DNA from: Podospora bellae-mahoneyi
Lineage: Eukaryota > Ascomycota > Sordariomycetes > Sordariales > Podosporaceae
Length of the DNA: 64,000 bases
Assembly: GCF_035222275.1 (NCBI RefSeq)
Contig: NC_085886.1
Location: 868,001 to 932,000 of the forward strand
Reading direction: 5' to 3'
Under the pieces are notes generated by a model that ran no database searches, was not told where the DNA came from, and was given only the letters and a program-made list of their open reading frames with translations. The position numbers and the translations under genes are program-made. Below, piece by piece: positions 11,497-20,640 of this stretch; positions within the stretch are counted from its first letter, which is position 1, and each line of letters begins with the position of its first letter.

Positions 11497-12735
11497 GGGA
11501 GGGGTTTGGATATGGGGGGAGTGAGGTGACGGGGCGATATGAGGGACGGTATAAGAGGGTAGTAATGGATGGGGATAAGAATCAATACAGAAGGCCAGTT
11601 GTGTTTGCTTGTGTTTGATGAGGGATTACGGGTGTGGTTGGCTGTTGAACTTGTGGTGTAGGCATGGGCGAGAATGTTTTGAGGCGTTATGATATATGAT
11701 TTATATTGGAAATGATACTTTTCTACCTGCCTCTCATGCTGATGATGCCGAGCGGGACAGGCTTCGAAAGATGATTGCTAGGCGTACTGGGATGAAGACC
11801 AGACCTCGCTAGATATTTTGATCTAAATTATCAGATTGTACACAGGCGCGTATTTGGGAGGCATCACAAGATGATCAACAGGCCTCGTCACATGATAGGC
11901 AGATCTACAGATTCGCAGCAAGCTCCAGAATTTCGTTCTTGATTTGCAATAATGATCTTTGTTCTAGTGTAATACCGAGGTGACATACAAGTCTAGGCAG
12001 GACATAAAAGGAGGCTGAAGTTATCCCCAACACTTCGGAAATGAGCCCATAGGTGGAATGATTCCCCGAGTCCACTGGGGATGATGGTCAGAGGGAGGGT
12101 GGACGGGACGCAGTGGATGGAGCTTGACGATTCAGGGTTGCATAACCCGGTTCATCCGGGGTGTGTTACCCCAGCTCAAGAAGGGCATATCTTGAAGAGA
12201 TGAGAAGCGGAAACTTACAGTCCTTGCCTGGACGCTGAAAAGAAAAAGAATAAAGTCTATGATCTTGAGATCACAGCGTGTGTGAGGTTGTGGTAGGGAG
12301 ATGACAAGGATAGCTTGGCATATGTTTTCCCCAAGTTTGGGGGTGGAGAGTGCTGCACAGGAGGCGCCACTTTGCCAAAAGCAAACCGACGTCATTCCAC
12401 TGTCCTCCTGACAGCGGTGCGCGCAGCGGCGGCGGCGACAAATCACCTTTTTTGAATCAGCACTTTTTACCCACTAGATTGTTACCTACTGCATCACACT
12501 CCGGCGCAAATCAATTTACGACTGAAGGAAGGGCAAAGAGGTGGAAGGAAAAAAGAAAAAAACTCTGGGAAGCGGCGCGAATATGCTATCTCTTCTCGGG
12601 GTTTCTAGGACCGCTTGACGACCGACAACCTTTCAATTTTACCTACCTACCAAGTTTGACACCCTAGTCGTTCTTTTTTTTTTTAATACTGCGATACTAC
12701 ACGAAGCAACACGAGAAACCAGTGCGTCATTCACC
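11497..12735. other. Intergenic region between SAR1 and the patatin lipase
   Basis: No gene is supported. It should contain the SAR1 3' region and the promoter and leader of the lipase gene, which is C/A-rich and T-rich close to 12736. Confidence 0.5.
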
Positions 12736-15289
12736 ATGGCGGACAAGAACAAAATGACGACGACCCCTATTCCCGACTCCTCTTTCTCGGGGGGTTCGTC
12801 TTCTGAAGACAACCACCCCTCCTCACGCCTCAAACTCACCAGCACTACGCACCCCCCGACCGTCCGACCGGATATCGTGCTCCCCTCCAAAACATACGGT
12901 TTCCCCCCGGAAGCGTTTGACTGGGCGAACCTCCCCGACGCGGAGACAAACTTCCTGCCGGCGGAGCATGTAGAAGCGTTTATACAAGCCCTGAGCGCGC
13001 CAGACTTTGTGGATGAGAAAGGGGAGGGGCAGAGTGTCAGGTTGAATAGTCCGGGGTTGTTGAGCAGGAGTGGGAGTAATTTGGAGTTTTTTGATGAGAA
13101 TGAATCGCACGAGTATGGTGGTGGGGGAGGGCAGGAGATGGGGACGGGGACGTTTATCACGGCGAGGAATGATTGGGCGCCGGTTAATGAGCGGGTTGTG
13201 AGTAGGGAGGAGACGAAGAAGAAGAAGAGGAGGTTTTTGAGGGGGGATAGGGATAAGGGGGAGAAAAAGAGGAGGCCGAAGTTGGGGTTGAAGGGGTTGG
13301 TTGGGTTGACTGGGAGTGGGGAGGGGGGGAGGAGGGGGGGGGGGGAGGAGTAAGGATGAGACTAGGGAGGGGCACTTGTATCAGTTGTTGAAGTGGCCTT
13401 TTTTGTTGATTGTGGGGACGTGGTTGTTGGGGCTGTCGGTTGCGTATCTGGCGACGAGGTCGTATATTTATTTGTATGAGCAGTTTGTTGCGTGGAGGGG
13501 GAAGAGGGAGAAGTTGAGGCGGGCGATGAGGGCGACGGGGAATTACAAGCAGTGGGTGGCGGCGGCGAGGAAGATGGATGACTACTTTGGGGTGGCGGAG
13601 CAGTGGAAGGAGCAGGATGAGTTTGCGTATTATGATGCGAAGACGGTGAAGAGGGTGTGGGAGGAGATGAGGAGGTCGAGGGAGAAGGCCGAGAGGGCGA
13701 CAGATGGGGGGGATGAGAAACGGGGGAGGGAGGCGGTGGAGGAGTTGAAGCAGTTGATGGGAGCCTGTGTCAAGAATAATTTTGTGGGGGTGGAGAATCC
13801 GAGGTTGTATAGTCAGACGTATTATGGGACGAAGAATTTGGTGCAGAATTTTGTGGATGAGGTGGAGAGGAGTATGAAGTTCTTGTTGGATACGGAGTTG
13901 ATGAGTAAGGAGGAGAAGAGGGGGTTGTTTAAGGGGATTAGTGCGAACTATGGAAGGACGGCGTTGTGTTTGAGCGGTGGGGCGACGTTTGCGTATTACC
14001 ATTTCGGGGTGGTGAAGGCGTTGTTGGAGGAGGACAAGTTGCCGGATATCATCACGGGGACGTCTGGTGGTGCGTTGGTTGCTGCATTGGTGGCGACTAG
14101 GACGGATGAGGAGCTGAAGCAGCTGCTTGTGCCGGCGTTGGCGCACAAAATCACGGCTTGTAGGGAGCCGATCACGGTTTGGTTCAAGAGGTGGTGGAAG
14201 ACGGGGGCCAGGTTTGATAGTGTCGACTGGGCTCAGCAGTGCTCTTGGTGGTCGAGGGGGTCGATGACGTTCAAGGAGGCGTATGAACGAACGGGCAGGG
14301 TGTTGAATGTGAGCTGCGTGCCGGCTGATCCTCACAGTCCGACGATCCTGTGCAATTACCTGACCAGTCCGGACTGTGTAATCTGGAGTGCCGTGATTGC
14401 ATCAGCAGCGGTCCCGGGTATTCTGAACCCAGTGGTGCTGATGATGAAGACGAGAGAGGGCAAGCTGGTGCCGTACTCTTTTGGCCACAAGTGGAAGGAT
14501 GGCAGCTTGAGAACGGACATCCCAATCAAGGCGCTTAATCTTCACTTCAACGTCAACTTTACCATTGTCAGCCAGGTTAACCCCCACATCAACCTGTTCT
14601 TCTTCTCGTCGAGAGGTTCGGTTGGCCAGCCCGTGACGCATCGTAGGGGACGGGGCTGGAGAGGAGGGTACCTTGGCTCGGCCGTGGAGCAGTATATCAA
14701 GCTGGACCTGACAAAATGGCTCAGGGTGTTGAGGCAGTTGGAGTTGCTACCGCGGCCGTTGGGACAGGACTGGTCGATGCTGTGGTTGCAGACCTTTGGG
14801 GGAACAGTCACCATCTGGCCCAACGCCAAGGTCACGGATTTCTTTGGCATCTTGAGCGATCCTGACGAGGCCAAGCTGGCGCGCATGATCCACGAAGGGC
14901 AACAGAGCGCTTTTCCCAAGATCAAGTTTGTTGCCAACCGTTTGAGAGTGGAGAGGCTGGTGGAGCGAGGCAGGAGGGAGAACAGGCCTGGGTTTGATGC
15001 CTCTGTTGCCAATGACGAAGGCAAGACTGTGCCGGAGAGACGGGGCAGTGTTGATAGTTTGTTGAGTGATGATGATTTGAACCGGCTGCTCGATCGCCAG
15101 AAGCAGAGGCGGCGCAATGGCGACGGCAATCTCACGGCGACGGAGGATGAGACTACGGATATGGATGGGGGGTTGACTGATGGGGAGACAATGCCGGGTG
15201 GGGGGCAGAGAAACATGAACATTGATGGGGGTGATACGGAGGAGGATTTCAAGTCGGGACGTCGGGCGGCGGGGAAGTTGTTGCTTTAG
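12736..15289 (+). CDS. Patatin-domain triacylglycerol lipase / phospholipase (TGL3/4/5 type), frame change near 13345
   Basis: This is a lipid-droplet-type patatin hydrolase of the DUF3336-patatin family that includes yeast TGL3, TGL4 and TGL5. The first part (12736 to about 13340) carries ITARNDWAPVNERV. The second part (from about 13340, another frame) reads RSKDETREG, then a membrane segment LLKWPFLLIVGTWLLGLSVA, a DUF3336-like helical region, and the catalytic core. The core has the oxyanion and nucleophile motifs GGATFAYYHFGVVKALL and GTSGG, and the DGS aspartate in KWKDGSLRTDIP. The C-terminus is low-complexity. The frame changes by one base across a run of 12 G at 13334-13345. Either the run has one base too many (assembly error or real mutation) or a 157-nt intron, donor GTGAGT at 13198 and acceptor AAG ending at 13354, joins the parts. 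I favour the G-run explanation because the skipped part is itself lysine/arginine-rich protein-like sequence. No other splice acceptor restores the frame. Confidence 0.88.
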
Positions 15290-15559
15290 ACTTTTGTATT
15301 TTTGCATTGTAATCATGGTTGGTTTGATAGAGGAGCAACGGTACCAGCAAGAACACATGTGGCAGTTTATATTTCTAGAGGAGACGGTGAGATTTTGTAG
15401 GCTGTATAATTGACGAGTTATGATACCTTTCTCGGTGTTCTGATTAGTCTTAACTATTCCAACTGTCAACCTGTCAATGCTCTGTGTGTAGGTAGAACCA
15501 GGTTCACCTCAATTGGCCGTGTTTGCTGCCCAGCTTGCTTCCACGCTTGCTCCTTAATT

Positions 15560-16860
15560 CCGGAGCAACTCCTACCATGCCTTATATATCTCTTCCTGCA
15601 CTCCACATTTCAACAAAACAGAATCGGAAGCTGCTCTCTTAGCCTAGTGGTCAGGTCACACCTCACCAATTACTAACAAACTTAGGTAGATCAAACCTCT
15701 AAGAGGTATGCAGTCCAACCCAGACGCGGTGAGAACATGACAAGAAACGTCGACCCATTGATTTAGTGTTCGATAGCATACGAACCAGACATGGGGAGAA
15801 CATAACAACAGTCGTCGACCCATTCACTTGGATCTCGACAGAGACAACATGCTCATTGCGAGTATCACGGCACAATCGTCGACCCGTTCACTCGGATCTC
15901 GACAGAGATAACATGCCCATTGTAAGTATCAATCAGCAAAATTCATGCCTCCTCAAGGAGTGCAATCAACATCATGGCGGAAACGCAAATGAGCCTCCAA
16001 TTCCAATGGAAGAGGATTGCCTGCACAGGGCGTAAGCCCCAATCCAAACTCAGATGGGGGAGGAACATTGAGTTGGGCGAAAGCCCAAAAAGACCTAAAT
16101 GAAATCTCCTTCTCTAAATGTGATAGCTGGGTGTGAGAGAGGTGATGGTTCAATTTTCTTTTTAGTCTTTCTCTCTCTCTGTTGGTTTGTTTTGATTACT
16201 CTAAGCTATCTGTGAACCTTTTGATGCTGTACTCTCTCACAGATTTACCAGTAACTTGATAGAGCTTCGTTCCAATCATCACCATCTTCATAACTCCTTC
16301 CCTCTGTCCCGTGGTCTCTGTGAGATTTATACCTACCGCCCCAGCTTACTTACCTCCTCGCTCCTTGTTTCGACAGTAACCCCCCACCCATTTGATACTA
16401 CTTCCTGCCTCTCGAATTCAACAAACAAAACCAGAAATTTCTCTCATAACCTAGTGGTGAAGTGTTCAACCCAACTATGGGGAGAATCTCCACGGTGGTG
16501 ACATACACGGCTGTGTTTACCAAACCAAATCGTTACCATTGATTCACAGCATCTGGGTGTACTAAATACGGAGTTATCCCGCTGGACATCTGATCCCAGC
16601 TTGTGGTCACCTCTGAGTGACCGTCGGTCGGTCTTCAATCTGCCAATCCACCATCTAACTTTACTTGTCCAATATTATTTAACTAAGCATTGATCACCAT
16701 AAGTGCCAGAAGTACTGTAAGGGCTAATGGAACTTATCAAGTAAGTCAAACCCCCCTTCTAGATGCTAGATGTGATAATTAGGTGTGAGAGAGGTGATGG
16801 TTCATTTTTTTCAGCCTTGTTTTTTTTTTCTTGCTGGTTTCTTATTACGCGACCCTCAGG
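15560..16860 (+). repeat. Degenerate duplicated repeat with tRNA-like A and B boxes (SINE-like)
   Basis: Two related segments lie in the same orientation. Segment one, about 15585-15735, contains TTCCTGC..TTCAACAAAACAGAA and then TAGCCTAGTGG (15640-15650), a match to the RNA polymerase III A-box. It is followed by GATCAAACC (15689-15697) and GTCCAACCC (15712-15720), both B-box-like. Segment two, about 16405-16500, has the same order: TTCAACAAACAAAACCAGAA, TAACCTAGTGG (16447-16457), GTTCAACCC (16464-16472) and GGGGAGAAT. A second pair of direct repeats, GGTGTGAGAGAGGTGATGGT, lies at about 16131 and 16781, each followed by a T-rich tract. A tRNA-derived SINE family is the best reading; boxes this short can also occur by chance. 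Both copies look decayed. Confidence 0.4.
15812..15935 (+). repeat. Two tandem copies of a 64-bp unit
   Basis: The unit beginning TCGTCGACCCATTCACTTGG at 15812 is repeated at 15876 with a few substitutions. Both copies include GGATCTCGACAGAGA and AACATGC. A more diverged third copy, sharing CAGAC..GGGAGAACAT.ACAA and GTCGACCCATT, lies at about 15720-15785. It may be an internal tandem array of the surrounding repeat. Confidence 0.7.
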
Positions 16861-17028
16861 GATTTTGACTGACTGTTAAAGTCTGACATGTCGATTGAGA
16901 TTGTAGTGCTGATAGTCTGGAGTTGAATAATATGTTGTTGCCCCCCCCCCCCCTAACCCATCTGTCTTGGCACACGGTCCACATCTCCAACCAACGTCAA
17001 GACCACGTCTCTCTCCTTCAACATCATC

Positions 17029-18058
17029 ATGTCAACAACAGCGACAACAACAAGCAAAATGATATCCCAAACCATCTCCACCCTCTACAGCATCCTTTCA
17101 ACAATACCCCCATCTCAATACTGCCAATCCTTCTTCCTCTTCGCCGCAGCAGCCGTCTCGGCGATTGCAGTCCTCCCCTCAGACCTCAAGCAAATCCTCG
17201 TCGACTATGGCGCCCGGGCATCTTCACCAAAACCCAGCAACAACGCCGTGTTGTCATGGCTGTCAACCCTGACGAAACACACCCAGGTCCCGCACTCGTG
17301 GTTTGCAATCTTTTACGTTGTTTCAGTGGCCTGGTCGGTGTTTTGGCTGGGGCAGTTCCTCTCCGGTGGACAGGTCATCAAGTTCATTGCAGAGCAAGAG
17401 GTGGAATATGGAGGGAACGGGAAAGGGATGGGGTCGGTGCAAGTGCTGGCCGGGTGGGCGATGATGTTCCTCCAGGGGGCGAGGAGGACGTGCGAACACT
17501 TGTTTGTGGTGAGGGCTTCGAGCACGTCGACGATGTGGGTTGTTCACTGGGTGCTTGGGTTGGGGTTTTACTTGGGGGTTGGGGTGGGGGTTGGGGTTGG
17601 GGGGGCAGGTGAGTTTTTCCTTTTTCATAGTGAAGGAGAAAGATGTGTGTGTGCTAACAATGATGATAGATGCTATCTTGAACCGGCAAACATTAGAGTT
17701 GAGCAGGGAGGAGATGGTTAAGCTTGGTGTTGCGGTCCCGGTGTTCTTCTACGCCTGGGCCAACCAGTACAAATCTCACAAACATTTGGCTGGACTAAAG
17801 AAATATTCACTGCCTACCGAGGGACTGTTCAGGTGGTTCGTCTGCGCTCATTACACTTGCGAGTGTTTGCTGTACTTGTCTATGGCTGTGGCTACGGCTC
17901 CGGAGGGGGTTTGGTTCAACAGGACGCTGGTGTGCGCGTTGGCTTTTGTGGTGGTTAACCTTGGCGTTACGGCTTCTGGGACGAGGAGGTGGTATGAAGA
18001 AAAGTTTGGGAAAGGGGCGGTGGAGGGGAGGTGGAATATGATTCCGTTTGTGTTTTAA
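17029..18058 (+). CDS. dfg10: Polyprenol reductase, DFG10/SRD5A3 type
   Basis: This is a steroid 5-alpha-reductase-family membrane enzyme of the endoplasmic reticulum. The family acts in the last steps from polyprenol to dolichol, the lipid carrier for N-glycosylation. Two exons, 17029-17608 and 17670-18058, join in frame (donor GTGAGT, branch GCTAAC, acceptor TAG) for 322 residues, close to human SRD5A3. Hydrophobic segments are visible at SFFLFAAAAVSAIAVLP, WFAIFYVVSVAWSVFWLG, WVVHWVLGLGFYLG, FFYAWANQ and TLVCALAFVVVNLGVTA. The C-terminus has HYTCECLLYLSMA, WYEEKFG and a terminal NMIPFVF, the hallmark of the family. A second in-frame ATG (17059) is a possible alternative start. Exon 1 ends in a G-rich tract coding GVGVGVGVGG, directly at the splice donor. 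Its 3' end faces the ALKBH6-like gene 209 bp away. Confidence 0.9.
17574..17605 (+). other. G-quadruplex-forming tract at an exon end
   Basis: Six runs of four to seven G, separated by T or TT, occur in 32 bases and end three bases before the 5' splice site at 17609. The tract codes for the alternating Gly-Val stretch of the polyprenol reductase. By standard rules it can fold as a G-quadruplex in the transcript; whether it does is not known. Confidence 0.7.
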
Positions 18059-18267
18059 GTGGATGGTAGTGGAGGGCAAGCACGGCAGCGTTAAGAAACG
18101 ATTACCACATCAAAAAAGTTCACCATCATTCATAGCAACACGGGCAACACGTGAGGAGCTTTTTCGACCCAAGAATTCGGCCTTGGTTCCCGTCAATTTT
18201 GTTCAGCATCAAAGTGGCCCATCTGCCTCGGCCGAGTCCGGAAATTCAGTACCTGGCCGGTGTTTTC

Positions 18268-19117
18268 TCAGGGACGCTTAAACATCGGTCCCAGCTTATT
18301 TCCCAGTTTGGAGACTTTGAGCACATCCCGATACGTCAGGCTGATACGTGTCCGCCGCTGGTTCAGGCCGTCTTTGTATAGCTCCGGAGAACGCAAGAGG
18401 TCCCAGTTCACAATCGTCTTCTCCGACAACTCTACATCGGTTGCGATAGGCTCGATGCCATGGAGATACTCTGTGTAAAGATCCGCGGTTGTGATCAAGA
18501 GACTCCGGGGCTCTTGGAGGATGCGCCAGACAGGCTCCAGGTCCAAAGCGCCGTCTTCCTTGCTCTTGTACAGGTTCAAGCAGAGGGTAGAACCGAGACT
18601 CACGGTGCAAACGACGGGGTGGTAGGCGCCGCCGTCCTTGTGTGGCATGATGCCGGTGTTTGGGGGGTATTCGTTGATCAGGACATGGTTTGGACGTTGG
18701 TGAGGGCTGTCATGAAACATGTTCTCGGGTTGGCTGTCAGATAGTGGGATCGAGAGGAGACGTGCGACGACGGGTTGTTCGAGCCAGTCGGGGAGTGGCC
18801 GGGCATCGAGAAGGGTGTTTTTGACGAGATCGGATGGCCATGTTTGAAGGCGCCTATGAGTGAGTTGTCGCCATCTCGCTTTCGGAGCTGTGTTGACCTT
18901 TTTATATGTTCGCGATTAGAGGCAACGAGGTGGGGGGCCCGAATCAAACTGGGCACATTATTACCTTGTCCAAGATCGCCTTTTCCTCTTCTTCGGTGAT
19001 GAAATCTGAGATGTAGTAGCAGGCGGGTGGAAGGGCCTTGATCTTCTTGTCCTCGAGGGTGTGTGGCAGGTCAAGGGGTCGAGAAGAAGAAGCAGAAGAG
19101 GTGTCGTTGTCGTCCAT
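18268..19117 (-). CDS. ALKBH6-like Fe(II)/2-oxoglutarate dioxygenase
   Basis: This AlkB-family oxygenase probably acts on nucleic acids; the substrate of ALKBH6 types is not settled. Two exons, 18965-19117 and 18268-18897, give 260 residues (human ALKBH6 is about 240). The join reads ILDK|VNTAPKARWRQLTHRRLQ, using donor GTAATA and acceptor AAAAAG, and restores family sequence. The iron ligands are visible as HKD (His137, Asp139) and the distal His197 in EYLHGIEP. The 2-oxoglutarate-binding arginine is in RRTRISLTYRDV (R235 or a neighbour). The motif RPNHVLINEYPPNTGIMPHK is typical of the ALKBH6 branch. The N-terminus is serine-rich without a targeting signal. The alternative start at 18720 would lose the substrate-recognition lid, so I prefer 19117. 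Confidence 0.9.
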
Positions 19118-20145
19118 GGTGGTTAGCCTGTCTGAGAGCCTTGCCCTTTTCCCGCTTGTCCGAGAGGTCTGTCTTATGCGAGGATGGCCAAACGGGCCAG
19201 CCGAAGAGGCGAAGCAGCTCAGCAGCGGCGAGTGGTGGGCTTGAGTGGTTGGGAAAAAAGGAAAAAGTCTGACAGAAAGATTATGTAGAGCGGCCTCCCA
19301 AAGCTCAATTGAGGGGCCCTGCTTTGGGGTGAATTTTGTTGAAGGGTGACAAATTCCGAACCAGGCGGGAGGGTCAACAAAGAGAAAAAGAGGGGAAACA
19401 GTGAAGCACGAAGGGACTGCACAGCGTTCGGGAACGGCGTCTGTGAAACATGACGGGGGGCCAGTTCACGAGTGGTGCCGTCGCTGCACAAAAAGGTCCA
19501 GAATGACCTACATGCACAAGGCCGCCCAATGTTGAATCTACGGGCCTTGGCGCTAACCCCAAAGGTCCAACTAATGCAGGGCAAAAAAGCCCGGGGGGGC
19601 GAGCTTTTTCGAGGCCCTTTTGATTTTTGTAGCTACACGGTATCTGCACTGAAAAGGAGGGGAGTCATCAGGCAACAGACGGTGATACGGCCGCTACCTG
19701 GAAGAGGCAACAGATCAACGTTTATACACTCAAATGGATGGCCCAGGCTTGACAGGATAGCGGTGTACCTTGATATTTCTTGTTATTTTCAGAAACAGTC
19801 GTGACAAAACAACCCACATAAAAAAATGGGGGAGATTGCGGCCTTCTCGACAATTGAGCTCAGTCCAGGCTGCCCTGTTGAAGGCTTGGAACACACCCAA
19901 CTGGCACCCACGGCACCCTGGTCGAACGCGTCGGAAAAAGCATTGTCTCCAGGGATTAAGCAGACGACGGTGGTAGGACACAACAGGGCCAATCAGCACG
20001 GTGGCGATCAGACTTTGATCTGGGAATCTCCAACTTCCCGCCTATTCCAGGTGCTGGGCCTTGCTGAGTGCTGAGCGGTTCGCTCTTGGCTGAGGTGCCA
20101 GTGGGTGCTTTACTAGGTACGCTCCATTCTGCTGCTGGCCTGGTG

Positions 20146-20199
20146 CTGCTGCCATCCTGCCATCCTGCCATCCATCCGTCCATCCATCCATCCATCCAT
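20146..20199. repeat. CCATC microsatellite
   Basis: Short tandem units of CCATCCTG and then CCATCCATC fill this stretch upstream of the ankyrin gene. It is a simple repeat and creates the WMDGWMDG-type shadow frame on the other strand. Confidence 0.85.
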
Positions 20200-20602
20200 T
20201 GTTTCCCGTTCCCTGGTGAGGACCGTCTCCTTTCACCAAACACACGCTCACGCTCACGCTCGCGCTTTCACCCATCGCCAACCCGCGCACAACTTTCCAC
20301 CGGCGCGCCCATCTCCATCCCATAAACCCCCCTAGCCTAATATTGGAACCTTATCCAATCCTGCGAGCCGTGGTGGTTGTTTGATTCGTTTCTCTTTCGT
20401 GTGTCACTTTTTGACCCGCCTCTACACTCACCTCCAGCTGCCACTGGCTCAGTGTTCAGTCACCTTGCTCTGCGCTGCAGTCTGCACTTTCTTTGCGAAG
20501 AACATTACTCTATTCTGTCGCATCATTGTCGACATCCTGATTCAATCACCACGCGCGCCTGCTGCCCTCTCGATCGAATTCCCGGGCCACCCAGCGACCA
20601 GG

Positions 20603-20635
20603 ATGGTGCACAGCGGCTCTTGTTTTTCGAATTAA
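20603..20635 (+). promoter_or_regulatory. Upstream open reading frame before the HOS4-like start
   Basis: An ATG in the leader opens a 10-codon frame (MVHSGSCFSN) that stops five bases before the main ATG at 20641. If it is inside the transcript, ribosomes must leak past it or reinitiate almost at once, so it could dampen translation. Its presence in the mature mRNA is inferred. Confidence 0.55.
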
Positions 20636-20640
20636 ATGAC

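Larger units (their letters stand above)
15290..17028. other. Gene-free stretch with degenerate repeats
   Basis: Between the lipase and the polyprenol reductase there is no supportable gene. Most of it consists of related, decayed repeats, described in separate entries. A 12-C run lies near 16942, shortly before the reductase start. Confidence 0.6.
19118..20640. other. Divergent intergenic region and HOS4-like gene leader
   Basis: The region separates the ALKBH6-like gene (minus) from the ankyrin gene (plus) and should hold both promoters. No gene is supported. From about 20200 on it is C/T/A-rich, as in a long 5' leader, and carries a CCAT array and a short upstream frame. Confidence 0.55.

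Noticed and set aside
13184-14335. 383-codon minus-strand frame opposite the patatin lipase
   Set aside because: It is rich in Pro/Arg/Leu as expected from the complement of G-rich coding sequence, and the sense strand has clear catalytic motifs.
20156-20199. Minus-strand WMDGWMDGW-type repeat peptide
   Set aside because: It is translation of a CCATC microsatellite, not a coding repeat.
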